A DNA stretch of 64,000 nucleotides from Anaeromyces robustus (Eukaryota > Neocallimastigomycota > Neocallimastigomycetes > Neocallimastigales > Neocallimastigaceae). This document shows, one piece after another, positions 1-12,475 of this stretch. Under the pieces are notes generated by a model. That model saw only the letters and a list, made by a program, of their open reading frames with translations, made no database searches and had not been told where the DNA came from. Both the position numbers and the translations under genes were made by a program. The stretch covers positions 28,501-92,500 of the forward strand of contig MCFG01000143.1 of assembly GCA_002104895.1 (NCBI GenBank), read 5' to 3'. Numbering within the stretch: position 1 is the first letter of the stretch; each line of letters begins with the position of its first letter.

Positions 1-3000
1 TTGGATAAATTAAATGGACGAACAAATGATGAAACATTATCATAAGTATATTCTTCGAATTCTAAAGTACATTTATCATCAATAAATCCATATATTTCTT
101 CTTTTCCATTAATTTCTTTTGAATAATACTTTGTTCTAAAAATTTCTTGATTTTGGAATATTTCATTAAAACATTTTTTAATTTTTTCAATATCTACATC
201 TTTATTTAATTTGTGTGTTTGTGGAATATTATAAATAATGGTATTTTCATTTTTAATCGAATCAATGTATACACCTAATTGTTGTGATGTAACTGGAAAT
301 TCTTTTCTATTAAGTTTCTTAATTACTTCAATATTTTTGGAATTTTTGTTATTCATTAATATTTTTTCTATATAACTGCTTAAGTCAACGATTAAAGAAT
401 TTTCATATATATTTTTAATATTCAATTTTACTTTAAACTTTTTTTCAATCATAGAAATAAATTTTATTGCACTTAAACTATCTCCTCCTAATTCAAAGAA
501 ATCACTTACTTTTCCAATTTCATTTTCATTAATATTAAATAATTTACTATACATATGACATATAGATTTTTCAATTTTGGTTTCTGGCGCAATATATTCA
601 TCTTTAATAATATCTCCAATATTAATTTCTGGTAACATTTTTCTATTTAATTTACCATTTACTGTTAATGGAATTTCATAAAGCCTTTTATAGTAATTTG
701 GAATCATATAAGAAGGTAATTTACTTTTTAAATATTTACGAATATCTTTTCCTTTAATTTCACTTGTATTATTTTCATTATCATATAATTGATAATAACA
801 AACCAAATATTTTTCACCATTGAATTTCATTTTATCTATTACAATTCCATGTTTAATTTCTTTCATTTCATTAACCAAACATTCAATTTCACTTAATTCA
901 ATTCTCTGTCCATGAATTTTAACTTGGAAATCAGTTCTTCCTATATATTCAATTTCTCCATTTTTTGTCCATTTTCCAAGATCTCCTGTTTTATATATTA
1001 TTTTATTATGTTCATCATTTTCATAATTAAATGGATTACTAACAAATTTTTCGTTGGTTAATTCTTCATGATTAATGTATCCTTTTCCAACACCATATCC
1101 TCCAATATATATTTCCCCTTCTACTCCAATTGGAACTGGTTTTAAATATTTATCTAATATATATATTCTATAATTGCAAAATGGTTTTCCAATATTAATT
1201 TTATTATCATTTTCTTCATCTATCAATTTTCCTGTACATGCAACTGTACATTCTGTAGGACCATATTCATTGTAAATTAGACAATCAGAATATTGATGAA
1301 CAAATTTACATAAATCAACAGAGAGTGGTTCTCCTCCTAAAAGAATTGCTTTAATTGAATATACACTTTTTCTAAATTCGTCATTATCCATAAATATTTT
1401 TAAAATTGTTGGTGTCATTTTGATAAATTCGACATTATTTTCTAATATATATTTTGATAATGACGATATATTGCTCCTCATATCTTCATCTACCAATACT
1501 AAATTTAAACCATGAACTAAACTATTAATTGTGTCCATATGAGATGCATCAAATGAAAAATTTAAAATACCCAATACATTTTGAATATTATTATTTTTAA
1601 TGAATAAATCATGTACATAATAATTCTTTTCATTTCCTTGAGATGTTCTAACAAAATTAAATATATTAAAATGACTAATTAATGCGCCCTTTGGTTTACC
1701 AGTAGTTCCAGATGTGAATATAACATAGCATATATCATCTGGTTTATTAACATTATCGATAGAAGTAATATTTAATGTATAATTATGTTTTTCTATATTG
1801 TATACAAAATAATTTTTATTTAATAGCAATAATTCATCAATTATATTTTTAGTATTATTATATAGAATCATTTTTGGATTAACATCTTCTAAAATTAATT
1901 GAATACGTTCAACAGGTAATTTTGGATCAATTGGTAAAAATGCTCCTCCTGCTTTAGAAACCGCAAGCATACTAATAATATAATATGGTGAACGATTACT
2001 AATAATTGGAACGATATCATTTCTTTTAATTCCGCATTCTCTAATATAATGAGCTAATGAATTACTCATTTCATTTAATTTTCTATAATTAGTTTTAACA
2101 TCGTTATAAACTATGGCACATTTATCAGGATATTGTTTAGCAAATTTACTGAATTCTTCGTGATATAATTTTTCGCTTCCAGAAACAAAAATATCAGAAT
2201 TAAATTCATTTATAATTTTTTGTTTTTCTTTTTGTGAAATGTATTCAATATCATTAATTTTATTATTAAATTTATTAATATTATTAATAATTTCCATAAA
2301 ACTATCAATAATGTTTTCAATAATAATATCGTCATAGATATTATTATTGAAATCTATTGAAATCAAATAATCATTTCTATTTTCAATTATTTTGAATTCA
2401 ATATCAAATTTTGAAATGTTAATAGAGTTTTTATTGACTTTATTATTAGTTAATATTGAATCAAAATATCCTTCTTTATCAAATATTTCATTTTTAATTA
2501 ATAAATCATTAATAGATTTTTCTGGTTGGAATACAAATAAATTATTCATTCTTTTCAATTTTAGTTTATTAGTTAATTCTGCTAAAGAAATATTTTGATT
2601 ACTGAATATATTAATTAATATGTCCATATTTTTTTTAATAATTTCTAAAAATGAATTATTTTCATTATTATATTTTAATAAAATTGGTAATGTACTCACA
2701 AACATACCTGCCATATTTTCGACATAATGATTATTTCTATTAGCATTTAATATTGATGTATAAATAATATCTTGACCACTATATTTCGATAATACAAATC
2801 CATAAATAACAAAGAAAAATGACGTTTTACTAATTCCTTGATTTTTAATAAATTCATTAATGATATTACTTGTTGTTTTATTAATATTTCTTGAATAATT
2901 AGTATTTCTATTGATATTTGTATTATTTGTTAATGTATTATCTTTTTCTGGTAAATTAACTAATTCATATTCATTATTAAATATTTCTTTATAAAATTCA

Positions 3001-6000
3001 ATTTGCTTATCAAAAAATCCATTATTTTCTTTTTCTTGCATATCAATAGCATAATCACTATATTGAATTTCTAATTCTGAAATGTCTCCTTCATGATAAT
3101 ATTTATTTAATTCATTCATGATAATTAATGTAGTAGCTCCATCTGAAATAATATGGTGCATATCAATTAATAAATATTCTTTTTCAATAAATCCAATACG
3201 TATTAATGGTGCTTTTGATAAATTAAATGGACGTATAAATGATGAAGCATTATCATAAGAATATTCTTCAAATGTTAAAATACATTCGTCATCAATAAAT
3301 CCATAAATTTCTTCTTTTCCATTAATTTCTTTGGAATAATACTTTGTTTTGAGTATTTCTTGATTTTGGAATATTAAATTAAATCCTTTTTTAATTTTTT
3401 CTATATCTACATTTTCTTTTAGTTTAAATGATGAAGGTGTATTATAAATAACAGTATTTTCATTTTTAATTGAATCAATATAGACTCCCAATTGCTGTGA
3501 TGTAATAGGGAATTCTTTACTGTTATGTTTCTTAATAACTTCAACATTTCTGGTATTATTGTTATTCTTTAACAATTTCTCTATATAACTACTTAAATCG
3601 ACTATATAAGAATTTTCAAATATTTCTTTAATAGTCATTTTTATTTTTAATTCTTTTTCAATCATAGAGACAAGTCTAATGGCATTTAAACTGTTACCTC
3701 CTAACTCAAAGAAATTATTGTTTCTACCAATTTCTTTTTCATTAAGATTAAATAATCTACTATATATACCACATACTATTTTTTCAATTTCTGTTTCTGG
3801 TGAAACATATTCTTCTTTAATTAAATCATTTATATCAGGTTCAGGTAATGTTTTTCGATCTAATTTATCATTATTGGTTAATTCAAATTTTTCTATTCGC
3901 TTAAAGTAATTTGGAATCATATATTGTGGAAGTTTTTTCTTCAAATATTCTTGAATATTTTTAATATTTATATTTTTTTTGCTAATATAATAACAAATTA
4001 AATATTTATTTCCATTTTTATTAATTTTATCAATTACAACATTTTGTTTAATTTGATCAATTTCATTTACTGCACCCTCAATTTCTCCTAATTCGATTCT
4101 TTGTCCATTAATTTTAACTTGAAAATCTGTTCTTCCTAAATATTCAATTTCTCCATTTTGTGTCCATTTACCAAGATCTCCTGTTCTATACATAATTTTA
4201 TTGTGTTCATCATTATCAAAGTTGAATGGATTTTCAATAAATTTTTCTTTTGTTAAACTTTCATGTTTAAGATATCCTTTACCAACACCATATCCTCCAA
4301 TAAATATTTCACCTTCAACTCCGATTGGAACTGGTTTCAAATATTTATCTAAAATATACATTTTTGAATTACATAATGGTTTTCCAATATTAATTTTATT
4401 ATTATTTACTTCATCAATCAATTTACATGAACATGCAATAGTACATTCTGTTGGACCATATTGATTATATACTTTACAATTTGAGTATTGATGAATATAT
4501 TTACATAAATCAATCGATAATGCTTCTCCTCCCAAAACAATGACTTTAATTATACCAACGCATTTTCTAAATTCTTCATTATCCATAAATACCTTTAATA
4601 CTGATGGTGTCGTATTGATGAAGTCAACGTTATTTTTAAGTATATATTTTGATAAAGATGAAATATTATTACCTATTTCATCATCTACCAATACTAAAGT
4701 TAATCCATGAATTAAACTATTAATTGTTTCATTATGAGATGCATCAAATGAAAAATTACAAAAACCTAATAAATTTTGAATATTACATTCTTTAATAAAT
4801 AAATTATACATGCAATATATATTTTCATTTCCGTGGATTGTTTTTACATAATTAAATATATTAAAATGACTAATTAAAGTTCCTTTAGGTTTTCCTGTAG
4901 TACCTGATGTGAACAAAACATAACAAACATCTTCTGGTTCATTAATATTTTCTATAGAATTAGTATTTAATTTGTATTCATGTTGTTGTACGTCATATAC
5001 TTTGTAATTTTCATTTATCAATAATAACTCATCAATTATATTTTGTGTATTTGAGTAAAGAATTATTTTTGGTTTGACTTCTTCTAAAATAAATTGAATA
5101 CGTTCAATCGGTAATTTTTTATTAACTGGTAGGAATGTTCCTCCTGATTTGGAAACAGCAAGCATGCTAATTAAATAATATGGTGAACGATCGCTTATAA
5201 TTGGAATGATATCATTTCTTTTAATTCCACTTTCTCTAATATAATGAGCTAATGAATTGGACATTTCATTCAATTCTCTATAATTTATCCTTATATCATT
5301 GTAAACTATTGCACATTTTTCAGGATATTTATTAGCGATTTCATTGAATTCTTCATGATATAATTTTTCACAATCGTTTTTATTGGTATCTTTATTAAAA
5401 TTATATATAACTTTCTCTATTTCACTTTTAGGAATATATTCAATACTATTAATCTTTTGTTGATATTGATCAATATTTTTAATAATTTCTATATAACTAT
5501 TAAGAATTTGATACATTAATTCAGATTCATATAATTCATTATTATATTCTAGTGAAATAGTGTAATTATCATTATTTTCATATACCAAAATTGTTATATC
5601 AAATTTAGTATTATCATTTCTAAGAGTCATATTTTTACTTTCAAAATTTGAACTTAGGTCTTTATAATTTTCAAACATTATATCATCAGCGTCAATATGA
5701 AATATAGATTTTGGTTGATAAACAAATGAATTATTAATTTTTTTTAATTTCAAAGAATTTTGTAATTCCGAAAATGAAATATCTGAATTCTGATAAACAT
5801 CCATCAATGTATTCATATTATTTTTAATATTTTGTAAGTAATTGATTTTCTCATCATCATATCTTAACAATAAAGGTAATGTGGTAACAAACATTCCTAT
5901 CATATCATCTACATAACGGTTATTTCTATTTGTACTCATTAAAGAAGTATAAATCATATTTTGTCCACTATATTTTGATAAAACATAACCATAAGCGCTA

Positions 6001-9000
6001 AGGAAAAATGCCGTTTTACTTATCTTGTTATTTTTAGTATAATGATCAATCTTTTTACTTAATTCCTTATTAATAATATTATTGCATATACCAATATTTT
6101 TTCTGCCTTTTTCAATGTTATCTTCCATGCTTGCCCTTTTAATTACATTATTTTTCTTTGAAATATTTAACAGTTCATACTCACAATTAAACATTTTTCT
6201 ATAATATTCTATTTGTTTAAAGTAATAATTATTATATTTTTGTTCATTCAAATAAATAGCGTAATCTTTAAATTGAATATCTAACTCTTTAATATATTCA
6301 CCCCTATAATAACTACTTAATTCATTTTGTATAATTACCATGGTTGTACCATCTGATATAATATGATGTATATCCATAAGTAATATTTCATCATTAATGA
6401 ATCCTACTCTTATTAACGGTGCCTTAGAAAGATCAAATGGTCTTATGAATGATTGAGCATTTTCATATGTATAGGATTCAAAAATAAGGTCACATTCATC
6501 ATCAATAATTCCATATATTTCAAATTTATTATTTATCTCTTTTTCATAATATTTACTTTTTAATATTTCTTGATTATTCAACAAATTACAAAATCCATCT
6601 TTAATTTTTGTAATATCAACATTTTTTTTTAAATGGAAAGCTATTGGATTATTATAAATAATACTATCTGGATTTTTAATGGAATCAATATATATACCTA
6701 ATTGTTGAGAAGTTATTGGAAATTCTTTACTATCCCGTTTTTCAATTCTTTCTAATTTGAATGTTTCATTATTATGATCACCTTTATTTAATATGCCCTT
6801 AATATACTTACCTAAATCATGAAGAATAGAATAGTTAAGTATATCTTTAATATTTAATCTGACATTAAATTCCATTTCAATAGAACCTAAAACTTTAATA
6901 GCTAACAAACTATCACCACCTAATTCAAAAAAGTTTGAATTTTTACCAATTTTATCTTCATTTATATTAAAAACCTTACTATATATTTTACATAATACTT
7001 TTTCAGTGTGTGTTTCTGGTGATACATAATGGTTTATTAATATATTATCAATATCTGGATCAGGTAAAGATTTTCTATCAAATTTTCCATGAGCATTGAC
7101 AGGAATCTTTTCAATTTGAATAAAACAACTAGGAATCATATATAAAGGAAGTTTTTTACTTAAATAGTTCCTAATATAATTACCATCAATTTTACAATCT
7201 GCAATATAATAGCATGCTAAATATTTTTCATTGGTTTTACTTTTACACTTATCAATAACAACTGTAAACTTTATTTCTTTAATTTCTTTAACTACTTGTT
7301 CAATTTCTGTTAATTCAATTCTTTGTCCACGAATTTTTACTTGAAAATCTTTTCTGCCTAAATGAATGATTCTACCATCATTTGTCCATTTACCAATATC
7401 ACCTGTTTTATACATTTTTGTTTTTTTAGATAAATTATTATGGAATGGGCAATCAACAAATGTTTTATTGTTTAATTCATCTAAATTAAGATAACCATTA
7501 CAAATACCATAACCTGCAACGTAAATTTCTCCTTCAACTCCAATTGGGACAGGCTTTAAATTATTACCAAGAATATAGATTTGAACATTACAATCTGGCT
7601 TTCCAATTGTAATTGTGTTATGATTAATAACATCATCTTTACTTATATAACTAATTGCTGTAAATGCTGTAGTTTCTGTTGAACCATAACTATAATAAAT
7701 TAATGCATTTGTATATTTAGTCAAAATTTCCAAAAAATCTCTAGTTAAACTTTCACCCCCGAAAACTAAAACTTTAAAATTAATTACCGATTTTCTAAAT
7801 TTTTCATTATTTAAGTAGTGTCTAAATCTTGTGGTAGCACCACCTGCTAAACCAATTTTATACTTCGTAATTATATCTGCTAATAAATCTGGTTGAATAT
7901 ATTCTTTTTCATCACATAAAATAATATTTATTTGGTTAATCAAAGGATAGAATATTTCCATAAGACATACAACATAACTAAATTTGGTAAAAGCTAATAT
8001 ACTACCAGGATTTTCATATAAACTTTTTTGACCCTGATCAGTTGTAAGAGCATAAATAGTACTATTGACTAAATTATCATGATTAATTAGTATTCCTTTT
8101 GGTTTACCAGTAGTACCAGATGTGAAAAATACACAAGATATATCATCACTCTTATTAATATTTGGTATATCATTTATATTTTTATTATAATCATGATTTT
8201 CTAATTTATATTGAATAATAGAATCATCAATAAAGTCAAATAAATTTCCTTTTGATTGATTAGGTGTATATTCTAAAATTATTTTAGCTTTAACTTCACT
8301 TATCATAAATTTTATACGTTCTTTTGGAAATTCTGGATCAATATATAAGAATGCCCCACCAGCCTTCATTACTGCAAGACATGCAATAATATAATGATAA
8401 GAACGTTCAGAAATTACAGGAACAACTTCATTTCTTTTAATTCCAATCATTCTTAAATAATAAGCCAAGGAATTACTCATATGATCTATATCACTATAGG
8501 TAAATTCTATATTATTAAAAATAAGCATAATCTTATTTGGATTAGATTTGGCTACTTTGCTTAACTCGACATGATAAAATTTTTCTCCATAATCAAATAT
8601 ATTATTGTTAAAATTGTAAAGAATTCTTTTTTTTTCTTTTGGTGTAATATAATCAATATCAATAATATTTTTATATAAATTTTCTTTATTTTTTATGACT
8701 TCTAAATAACTTTTCATGATATTTTTAATAATTTTATCGTCATATAAATTGCCATTATACTCTATAGTAAATCTATAATTGTCTTCATAATCAGTAACTT
8801 TAAAAATGATATCAAAATTGTACAACTTATTAATAAATAAATTAAAATCATTTTTATTATTATCAATATCTATTTTTTCAATTTCTTCAATAAAAGGATT
8901 AAATCTAATTTTTAATAGAGCAATTGAATTATAAATAAAAATATTATTAAAAGATAATAAATTAGAATTTTTAAAATTATTAGAAAGTAAAATTTTATTT

Positions 9001-9935
9001 TCATCATATTGCGATAATAAAGAATCAACTTCATCTATTAAATTATTCAATAATTTTTTATTATTAATATTAATTAATAAAGGTTGTATTAAATCAAATT
9101 CCCCAATAATATTTTTTATAATTTTATTTCTTCTATTATTAAGGATAGAAGTATAAATATATTCTTGTTCACTGTATCTATTCATGATTAATCCATAAAT
9201 AGATAAAAAGAATGAATATGGATTAAAATTACCATTAATGAAATTTTTTAAATCTTTGTAAATTTCACCATTTACTGTTAAAGAATAGTTTTTAGTAATT
9301 TTTTTATTATTACTAATTTTAATATATTTATCCTTTTTAGGAAGATTTAAAATATTATAATCATTATTAAACATATCATTAATAAATTTTAAATCAATAT
9401 TAGAATTGATTTTATTTTGATCTTGATAATATTCATTAATATAATCACTAAATTGGGTAGAAGGATCTAAAGAAATTTCACCTTTATAGTAGTTAATAAG
9501 TTCATTAATCATAATATTGAAAGAAATTGAATCAACAACAATTCTGTGAATATCAATCATTAAAGTGTGATTTTCAATAAAACCTACTCTTATTAATGGA
9601 GACTTTGATAAATCAAAATATCTAACAAAATTTTTATAATTTTCATTTGTATAATATTCAAAATCAAAAGTACATTCGTCATCAATTGTATAAAAAACCT
9701 TATTTTCATCATTAAATTTAATAACAGAAAATTTACTTCTCAAAAGTTCATTCTTTCTAAAAATTTCTTTAAATCCTTCTTTTAATTTAATAATATTTCC
9801 AATATTTTTAATATTATACATTTTGGAAATATTAAATTTGGTTTTATCTTCATTTTTTATATGAGAAAAATAAATTTCATTTTGTAATGAAGTAGCAGAA
9901 TAATAAATTAAATTATTATTAATAAATTTTTCCAT
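1..9935 (-). CDS. Multimodular non-ribosomal peptide synthetase, C-terminal part beyond the left edge
   Basis: A modular enzyme that activates amino acids (A domains), tethers them on phosphopantetheine (T) and joins them (C). Reading from ATG at 9933-9935 I translated an unbroken frame to the window edge (about 3,311 codons). Domains: C1 residues 1-430, A1 about 450-960, T1 about 1003 (GGDSL), C2 1070-1500, A2 1520-2020, T2 about 2080 (GGNSL), C3 2140-2575, A3 2590-3100, T3 about 3150 (GGDSL), C4 from about 3215. All three A domains carry the SGTTGKPKG loop and a GD.GKWT block. C2 and C3 have HHIISDG. C1 reads HRIVVDS at residue 130, and A1 has Val (7971-7973) where Asp235 is expected. No epimerase, methyltransferase or thioesterase lies in the visible part. 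There is no signal peptide, so it is probably cytosolic. Such genes in gut fungi are thought to have a bacterial origin; the product is unknown. Confidence 0.93.
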   Translation of the reverse strand, partial: MEKFINNNLIYYSATSLQNEIYFSHIKNEDKTKFNISKMYNIKNIGNIIKLKEGFKEIFRKNELLRSKFSVIKFNDENKVFYTIDDECTFDFEYYTNENYKNFVRYFDLSKSPLIRVGFIENHTLMIDIHRIVVDSISFNIMINELINYYKGEISLDPSTQFSDYINEYYQDQNKINSNIDLKFINDMFNNDYNILNLPKKDKYIKISNNKKITKNYSLTVNGEIYKDLKNFINGNFNPYSFFLSIYGLIMNRYSEQEYIYTSILNNRRNKIIKNIIGEFDLIQPLLININNKKLLNNLIDEVDSLLSQYDENKILLSNNFKNSNLLSFNNIFIYNSIALLKIRFNPFIEEIEKIDIDNNKNDFNLFINKLYNFDIIFKVTDYEDNYRFTIEYNGNLYDDKIIKNIMKSYLEVIKNKENLYKNIIDIDYITPKEKKRILYNFNNNIFDYGEKFYHVELSKVAKSNPNKIMLIFNNIEFTYSDIDHMSNSLAYYLRMIGIKRNEVVPVISERSYHYIIACLAVMKAGGAFLYIDPEFPKERIKFMISEVKAKIILEYTPNQSKGNLFDFIDDSIIQYKLENHDYNKNINDIPNINKSDDISCVFFTSGTTGKPKGILINHDNLVNSTIYALTTDQGQKSLYENPGSILAFTKFSYVVCLMEIFYPLINQINIILCDEKEYIQPDLLADIITKYKIGLAGGATTRFRHYLNNEKFRKSVINFKVLVFGGESLTRDFLEILTKYTNALIYYSYGSTETTAFTAISYISKDDVINHNTITIGKPDCNVQIYILGNNLKPVPIGVEGEIYVAGYGICNGYLNLDELNNKTFVDCPFHNNLSKKTKMYKTGDIGKWTNDGRIIHLGRKDFQVKIRGQRIELTEIEQVVKEIKEIKFTVVIDKCKSKTNEKYLACYYIADCKIDGNYIRNYLSKKLPLYMIPSCFIQIEKIPVNAHGKFDRKSLPDPDIDNILINHYVSPETHTEKVLCKIYSKVFNINEDKIGKNSNFFELGGDSLLAIKVLGSIEMEFNVRLNIKDILNYSILHDLGKYIKGILNKGDHNNETFKLERIEKRDSKEFPITSQQLGIYIDSIKNPDSIIYNNPIAFHLKKNVDITKIKDGFCNLLNNQEILKSKYYEKEINNKFEIYGIIDDECDLIFESYTYENAQSFIRPFDLSKAPLIRVGFINDEILLMDIHHIISDGTTMVIIQNELSSYYRGEYIKELDIQFKDYAIYLNEQKYNNYYFKQIEYYRKMFNCEYELLNISKKNNVIKRASMEDNIEKGRKNIGICNNIINKELSKKIDHYTKNNKISKTAFFLSAYGYVLSKYSGQNMIYTSLMSTNRNNRYVDDMIGMFVTTLPLLLRYDDEKINYLQNIKNNMNTLMDVYQNSDISFSELQNSLKLKKINNSFVYQPKSIFHIDADDIMFENYKDLSSNFESKNMTLRNDNTKFDITILVYENNDNYTISLEYNNELYESELMYQILNSYIEIIKNIDQYQQKINSIEYIPKSEIEKVIYNFNKDTNKNDCEKLYHEEFNEIANKYPEKCAIVYNDIRINYRELNEMSNSLAHYIRESGIKRNDIIPIISDRSPYYLISMLAVSKSGGTFLPVNKKLPIERIQFILEEVKPKIILYSNTQNIIDELLLINENYKVYDVQQHEYKLNTNSIENINEPEDVCYVLFTSGTTGKPKGTLISHFNIFNYVKTIHGNENIYCMYNLFIKECNIQNLLGFCNFSFDASHNETINSLIHGLTLVLVDDEIGNNISSLSKYILKNNVDFINTTPSVLKVFMDNEEFRKCVGIIKVIVLGGEALSIDLCKYIHQYSNCKVYNQYGPTECTIACSCKLIDEVNNNKINIGKPLCNSKMYILDKYLKPVPIGVEGEIFIGGYGVGKGYLKHESLTKEKFIENPFNFDNDEHNKIMYRTGDLGKWTQNGEIEYLGRTDFQVKINGQRIELGEIEGAVNEIDQIKQNVVIDKINKNGNKYLICYYISKKNINIKNIQEYLKKKLPQYMIPNYFKRIEKFELTNNDKLDRKTLPEPDINDLIKEEYVSPETEIEKIVCGIYSRLFNLNEKEIGRNNNFFELGGNSLNAIRLVSMIEKELKIKMTIKEIFENSYIVDLSSYIEKLLKNNNNTRNVEVIKKHNSKEFPITSQQLGVYIDSIKNENTVIYNTPSSFKLKENVDIEKIKKGFNLIFQNQEILKTKYYSKEINGKEEIYGFIDDECILTFEEYSYDNASSFIRPFNLSKAPLIRIGFIEKEYLLIDMHHIISDGATTLIIMNELNKYYHEGDISELEIQYSDYAIDMQEKENNGFFDKQIEFYKEIFNNEYELVNLPEKDNTLTNNTNINRNTNYSRNINKTTSNIINEFIKNQGISKTSFFFVIYGFVLSKYSGQDIIYTSILNANRNNHYVENMAGMFVSTLPILLKYNNENNSFLEIIKKNMDILINIFSNQNISLAELTNKLKLKRMNNLFVFQPEKSINDLLIKNEIFDKEGYFDSILTNNKVNKNSINISKFDIEFKIIENRNDYLISIDFNNNIYDDIIIENIIDSFMEIINNINKFNNKINDIEYISQKEKQKIINEFNSDIFVSGSEKLYHEEFSKFAKQYPDKCAIVYNDVKTNYRKLNEMSNSLAHYIRECGIKRNDIVPIISNRSPYYIISMLAVSKAGGAFLPIDPKLPVERIQLILEDVNPKMILYNNTKNIIDELLLLNKNYFVYNIEKHNYTLNITSIDNVNKPDDICYVIFTSGTTGKPKGALISHFNIFNFVRTSQGNEKNYYVHDLFIKNNNIQNVLGILNFSFDASHMDTINSLVHGLNLVLVDEDMRSNISSLSKYILENNVEFIKMTPTILKIFMDNDEFRKSVYSIKAILLGGEPLSVDLCKFVHQYSDCLIYNEYGPTECTVACTGKLIDEENDNKINIGKPFCNYRIYILDKYLKPVPIGVEGEIYIGGYGVGKGYINHEELTNEKFVSNPFNYENDEHNKIIYKTGDLGKWTKNGEIEYIGRTDFQVKIHGQRIELSEIECLVNEMKEIKHGIVIDKMKFNGEKYLVCYYQLYDNENNTSEIKGKDIRKYLKSKLPSYMIPNYYKRLYEIPLTVNGKLNRKMLPEINIGDIIKDEYIAPETKIEKSICHMYSKLFNINENEIGKVSDFFELGGDSLSAIKFISMIEKKFKVKLNIKNIYENSLIVDLSSYIEKILMNNKNSKNIEVIKKLNRKEFPVTSQQLGVYIDSIKNENTIIYNIPQTHKLNKDVDIEKIKKCFNEIFQNQEIFRTKYYSKEINGKEEIYGFIDDKCTLEFEEYTYDNVSSFVRPFNLS

Positions 9936-10125
9936 TTTAAAATAATTTAAATTATAATTTTTTTTATTTTATTTGGAGAAATATTTTCTATAAAATTTAA
10001 ATATATATATAATAATTGTATATTATATTTAATTATATAATTTTTATTTATATATATATATATTTTTAATTATTATTATTATTTATTATTATAATTATTG
10101 TTATATAATTATTGTTATTATTTTA
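9936..10125. promoter_or_regulatory. 5' flank of the leftward NRPS
   Basis: AT-only sequence between the NRPS start codon and the 53-bp tandem array. It must hold the promoter and 5' leader. Base composition is too extreme to point to a TATA box or a transcription-factor site. Confidence 0.3.
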
Positions 10126-10640
10126 ATTATAGCTATTATTATTAGTTTATTACTAGTTTTATTATTATTACTATAATTATTGTTGTATAATTATTGTTAT
10201 TATTTTAATTATAATTATTATTACTATAATTATTGTTGTATAATTATTGTTATTATTTTAATTATAATTATTATTACTATAATAATTGTTGTATAATTAT
10301 TGTTATTATTTTAATTATAATTATTATTACTATAATTATTGTTGTATAATTATTGTTATTATTTTAATTATAATTATTATTACTATAATAATTGTTGTAT
10401 AATTATTGTTATTATTTTAATTATAATTATTATTACTATAATAATTGTTGTATAATTATTGTTATTATTTTAATTATAATTATTATTACTATAATAATTG
10501 TTGTATAATTATTGTTATTATTTTAATTATAATTATTATTACTATAATAATTGTTGTATAATTATTGTTATTATTTTAATTATAATTATTATTACTATAA
10601 TAATTGTTGTATAATTATTGTTATTATTTTAATTATACTT
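10126..10640. repeat. 53-bp tandem array, about 9-10 copies
   Basis: The marker gttgta recurs at 10182, 10235 and 10288, giving an exact 53-bp period. Copies differ mainly at one position (ataatt versus ataata) and are otherwise nearly uniform. Degenerate partial units continue to about 10820. The array starts about 200 bp upstream of the leftward NRPS start. Confidence 0.9.
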
Positions 10641-10820
10641 ATTATTATTAAATTATAATTAATTTTATTATTATTACTATAATTTTTGTTATTATTTTAA
10701 TTATAATTATTATTATTAGTTTATTAATAATTTTATTATTATTACTATAATTATTGTTATATAATTATTATTATTTTAATTATAGTTATTATTATTAGTT
10801 TATTATTAATTTTATTATTA

Positions 10821-12120
10821 TTACAATTCTTGTGTTAATATTGGTATTAGAATTAAATTATAATTAAATATAATTATAATTTTAATTTTTAATTATTTTC
10901 TATTAATATTAAAAAAATTATAAAAGAAAAAGTTAAATTATATTATTCTATAAAACGAATTTGAAATATTTAAAAAAAAAAAACTATTCTTTTTAAATAC
11001 AATAATGAACATAAATTTAAAAGAATTTATTCTATTTATATATTATTTTCAATTATAAATTTTATTATTTAAAAAAAAGTTTAACAATTATGATTCTAGA
11101 ATTTTTTTTTTTAATAAAAGAAATTTCTATCTTTAATATTTTTCTTTTAGTACAAATAAATTAAAAAATCATATTTAACTTTATGGATTAATTAAATAAT
11201 AATAATTTTTAAAAAATTTAATTAATTACTATTTATGATATATGGCGCATATAATCATGTGATGTAATAATTGATACTAGTTTAATTTATATATTTAGTA
11301 TTAATTATTTATATTTATATTAGTTTATTATTAAATATTCTATAGAATATTCTATTGTTCTATAACATGCGATATTTATGTATAAAACACATAAAATTAA
11401 TGATTATATGTAATTTTTACATATATTTAAACAATATTTTATATATATTTTAATAATATTTTATATATATTTAAACAATATATATAATATATAATAATAA
11501 TAATAATAATAAAACCCTTTATATATATATTTTATATATATATATATTATACATATATATTTAGCAATTTATTTTATATATAAAAATACTAATTTTTATG
11601 TATTTTAACATCAAAAATATCATTTTTTGTGTATAAAATAACATTTAACATTTATTATTATTTATTATATATATATAATATAAAATAATAATAATAATAA
11701 TAATATTAATAATAACATTAATAATAATAATAAAATAATAATAAATAAATAAAACTTATTTTAATAAATAAAACTATATATTTTATAAAATATTAATATT
11801 TATTAAATTTATTAATAAAAACTTATATATTTTAAAAATTAATTTTATATGTTAAAATACCAAATAGAGTGAAATTCTTATTTTATTCTATAGACCTATT
11901 ATGGTCATATTATAATAATATAAATAACTTTCAAATATCAAAAATATTCAAATCTTAAAATTGATTATATCAATATAAATAAATAAATAGTAAATAAATA
12001 AATAGTAAATAAATTAATAAATAAATTAATAAATAAATATAAAACAAACAAATAATAAATAAATAAATAAATAAATTAATTAATTAATATATAAATAGAA
12101 AATAAATAAATAAATTAATA
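10821..12120. other. Low-complexity AT-rich intergenic stretch
   Basis: Runs of A, T and TA with no open frame or recognisable gene. A short GC-containing patch near 11240-11265 (ggcgcat) resembles part of a motif seen in the MITE-like repeats at 13.9 and 18.3 kb. Confidence 0.5.

Positions 12121-12202
<82 letters not shown>
12121..12202. repeat. (AAT)n microsatellite
   Basis: More than 25 uninterrupted AAT units. A similar shorter tract lies at about 12431-12475. The non-repetitive patch between them (12210-12250) has unusual GC content but no identity I recognise. Confidence 0.9.
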
Positions 12203-12433
12203 GTAATTATTGACTAGCTTAAACGGTAGAAACTCGAGAGAATATCGTGTTATTATAATATTTATTTAATTATTAATTATTTATTCATTTATTTATTTAT
12301 TTCATTTAATTTATTAAGTTAAAGTACACGCGTTTAATATTTGTTTATTACATTAAATTTAAATACATGATCAATTACATTTAAATAAACTTATTGTACA
12401 TTAAATATTTGTATCTTTATTAATTATTCTAAC

Positions 12434-12475
<42 letters not shown>

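Noticed and set aside
2392-4464. Plus-strand frames of 68-87 codons in the left 10 kb
   Set aside because: They lie antisense to the continuous leftward NRPS and are rich in Leu, Ile and Ser as expected for shadows of Asn/Lys/Glu-rich coding.
11870-11925. Resemblance of gtgaaattctt to a conserved 18S rRNA block
   Set aside because: Only about eleven bases match and neighbouring rRNA sequence is absent, unlike the clear 28S fragment at 23 kb.
12210-12250. Second tRNA-like sequence (agcttaaacggtagaaact)
   Set aside because: A weak A-box match only; no B box or cloverleaf pairing.
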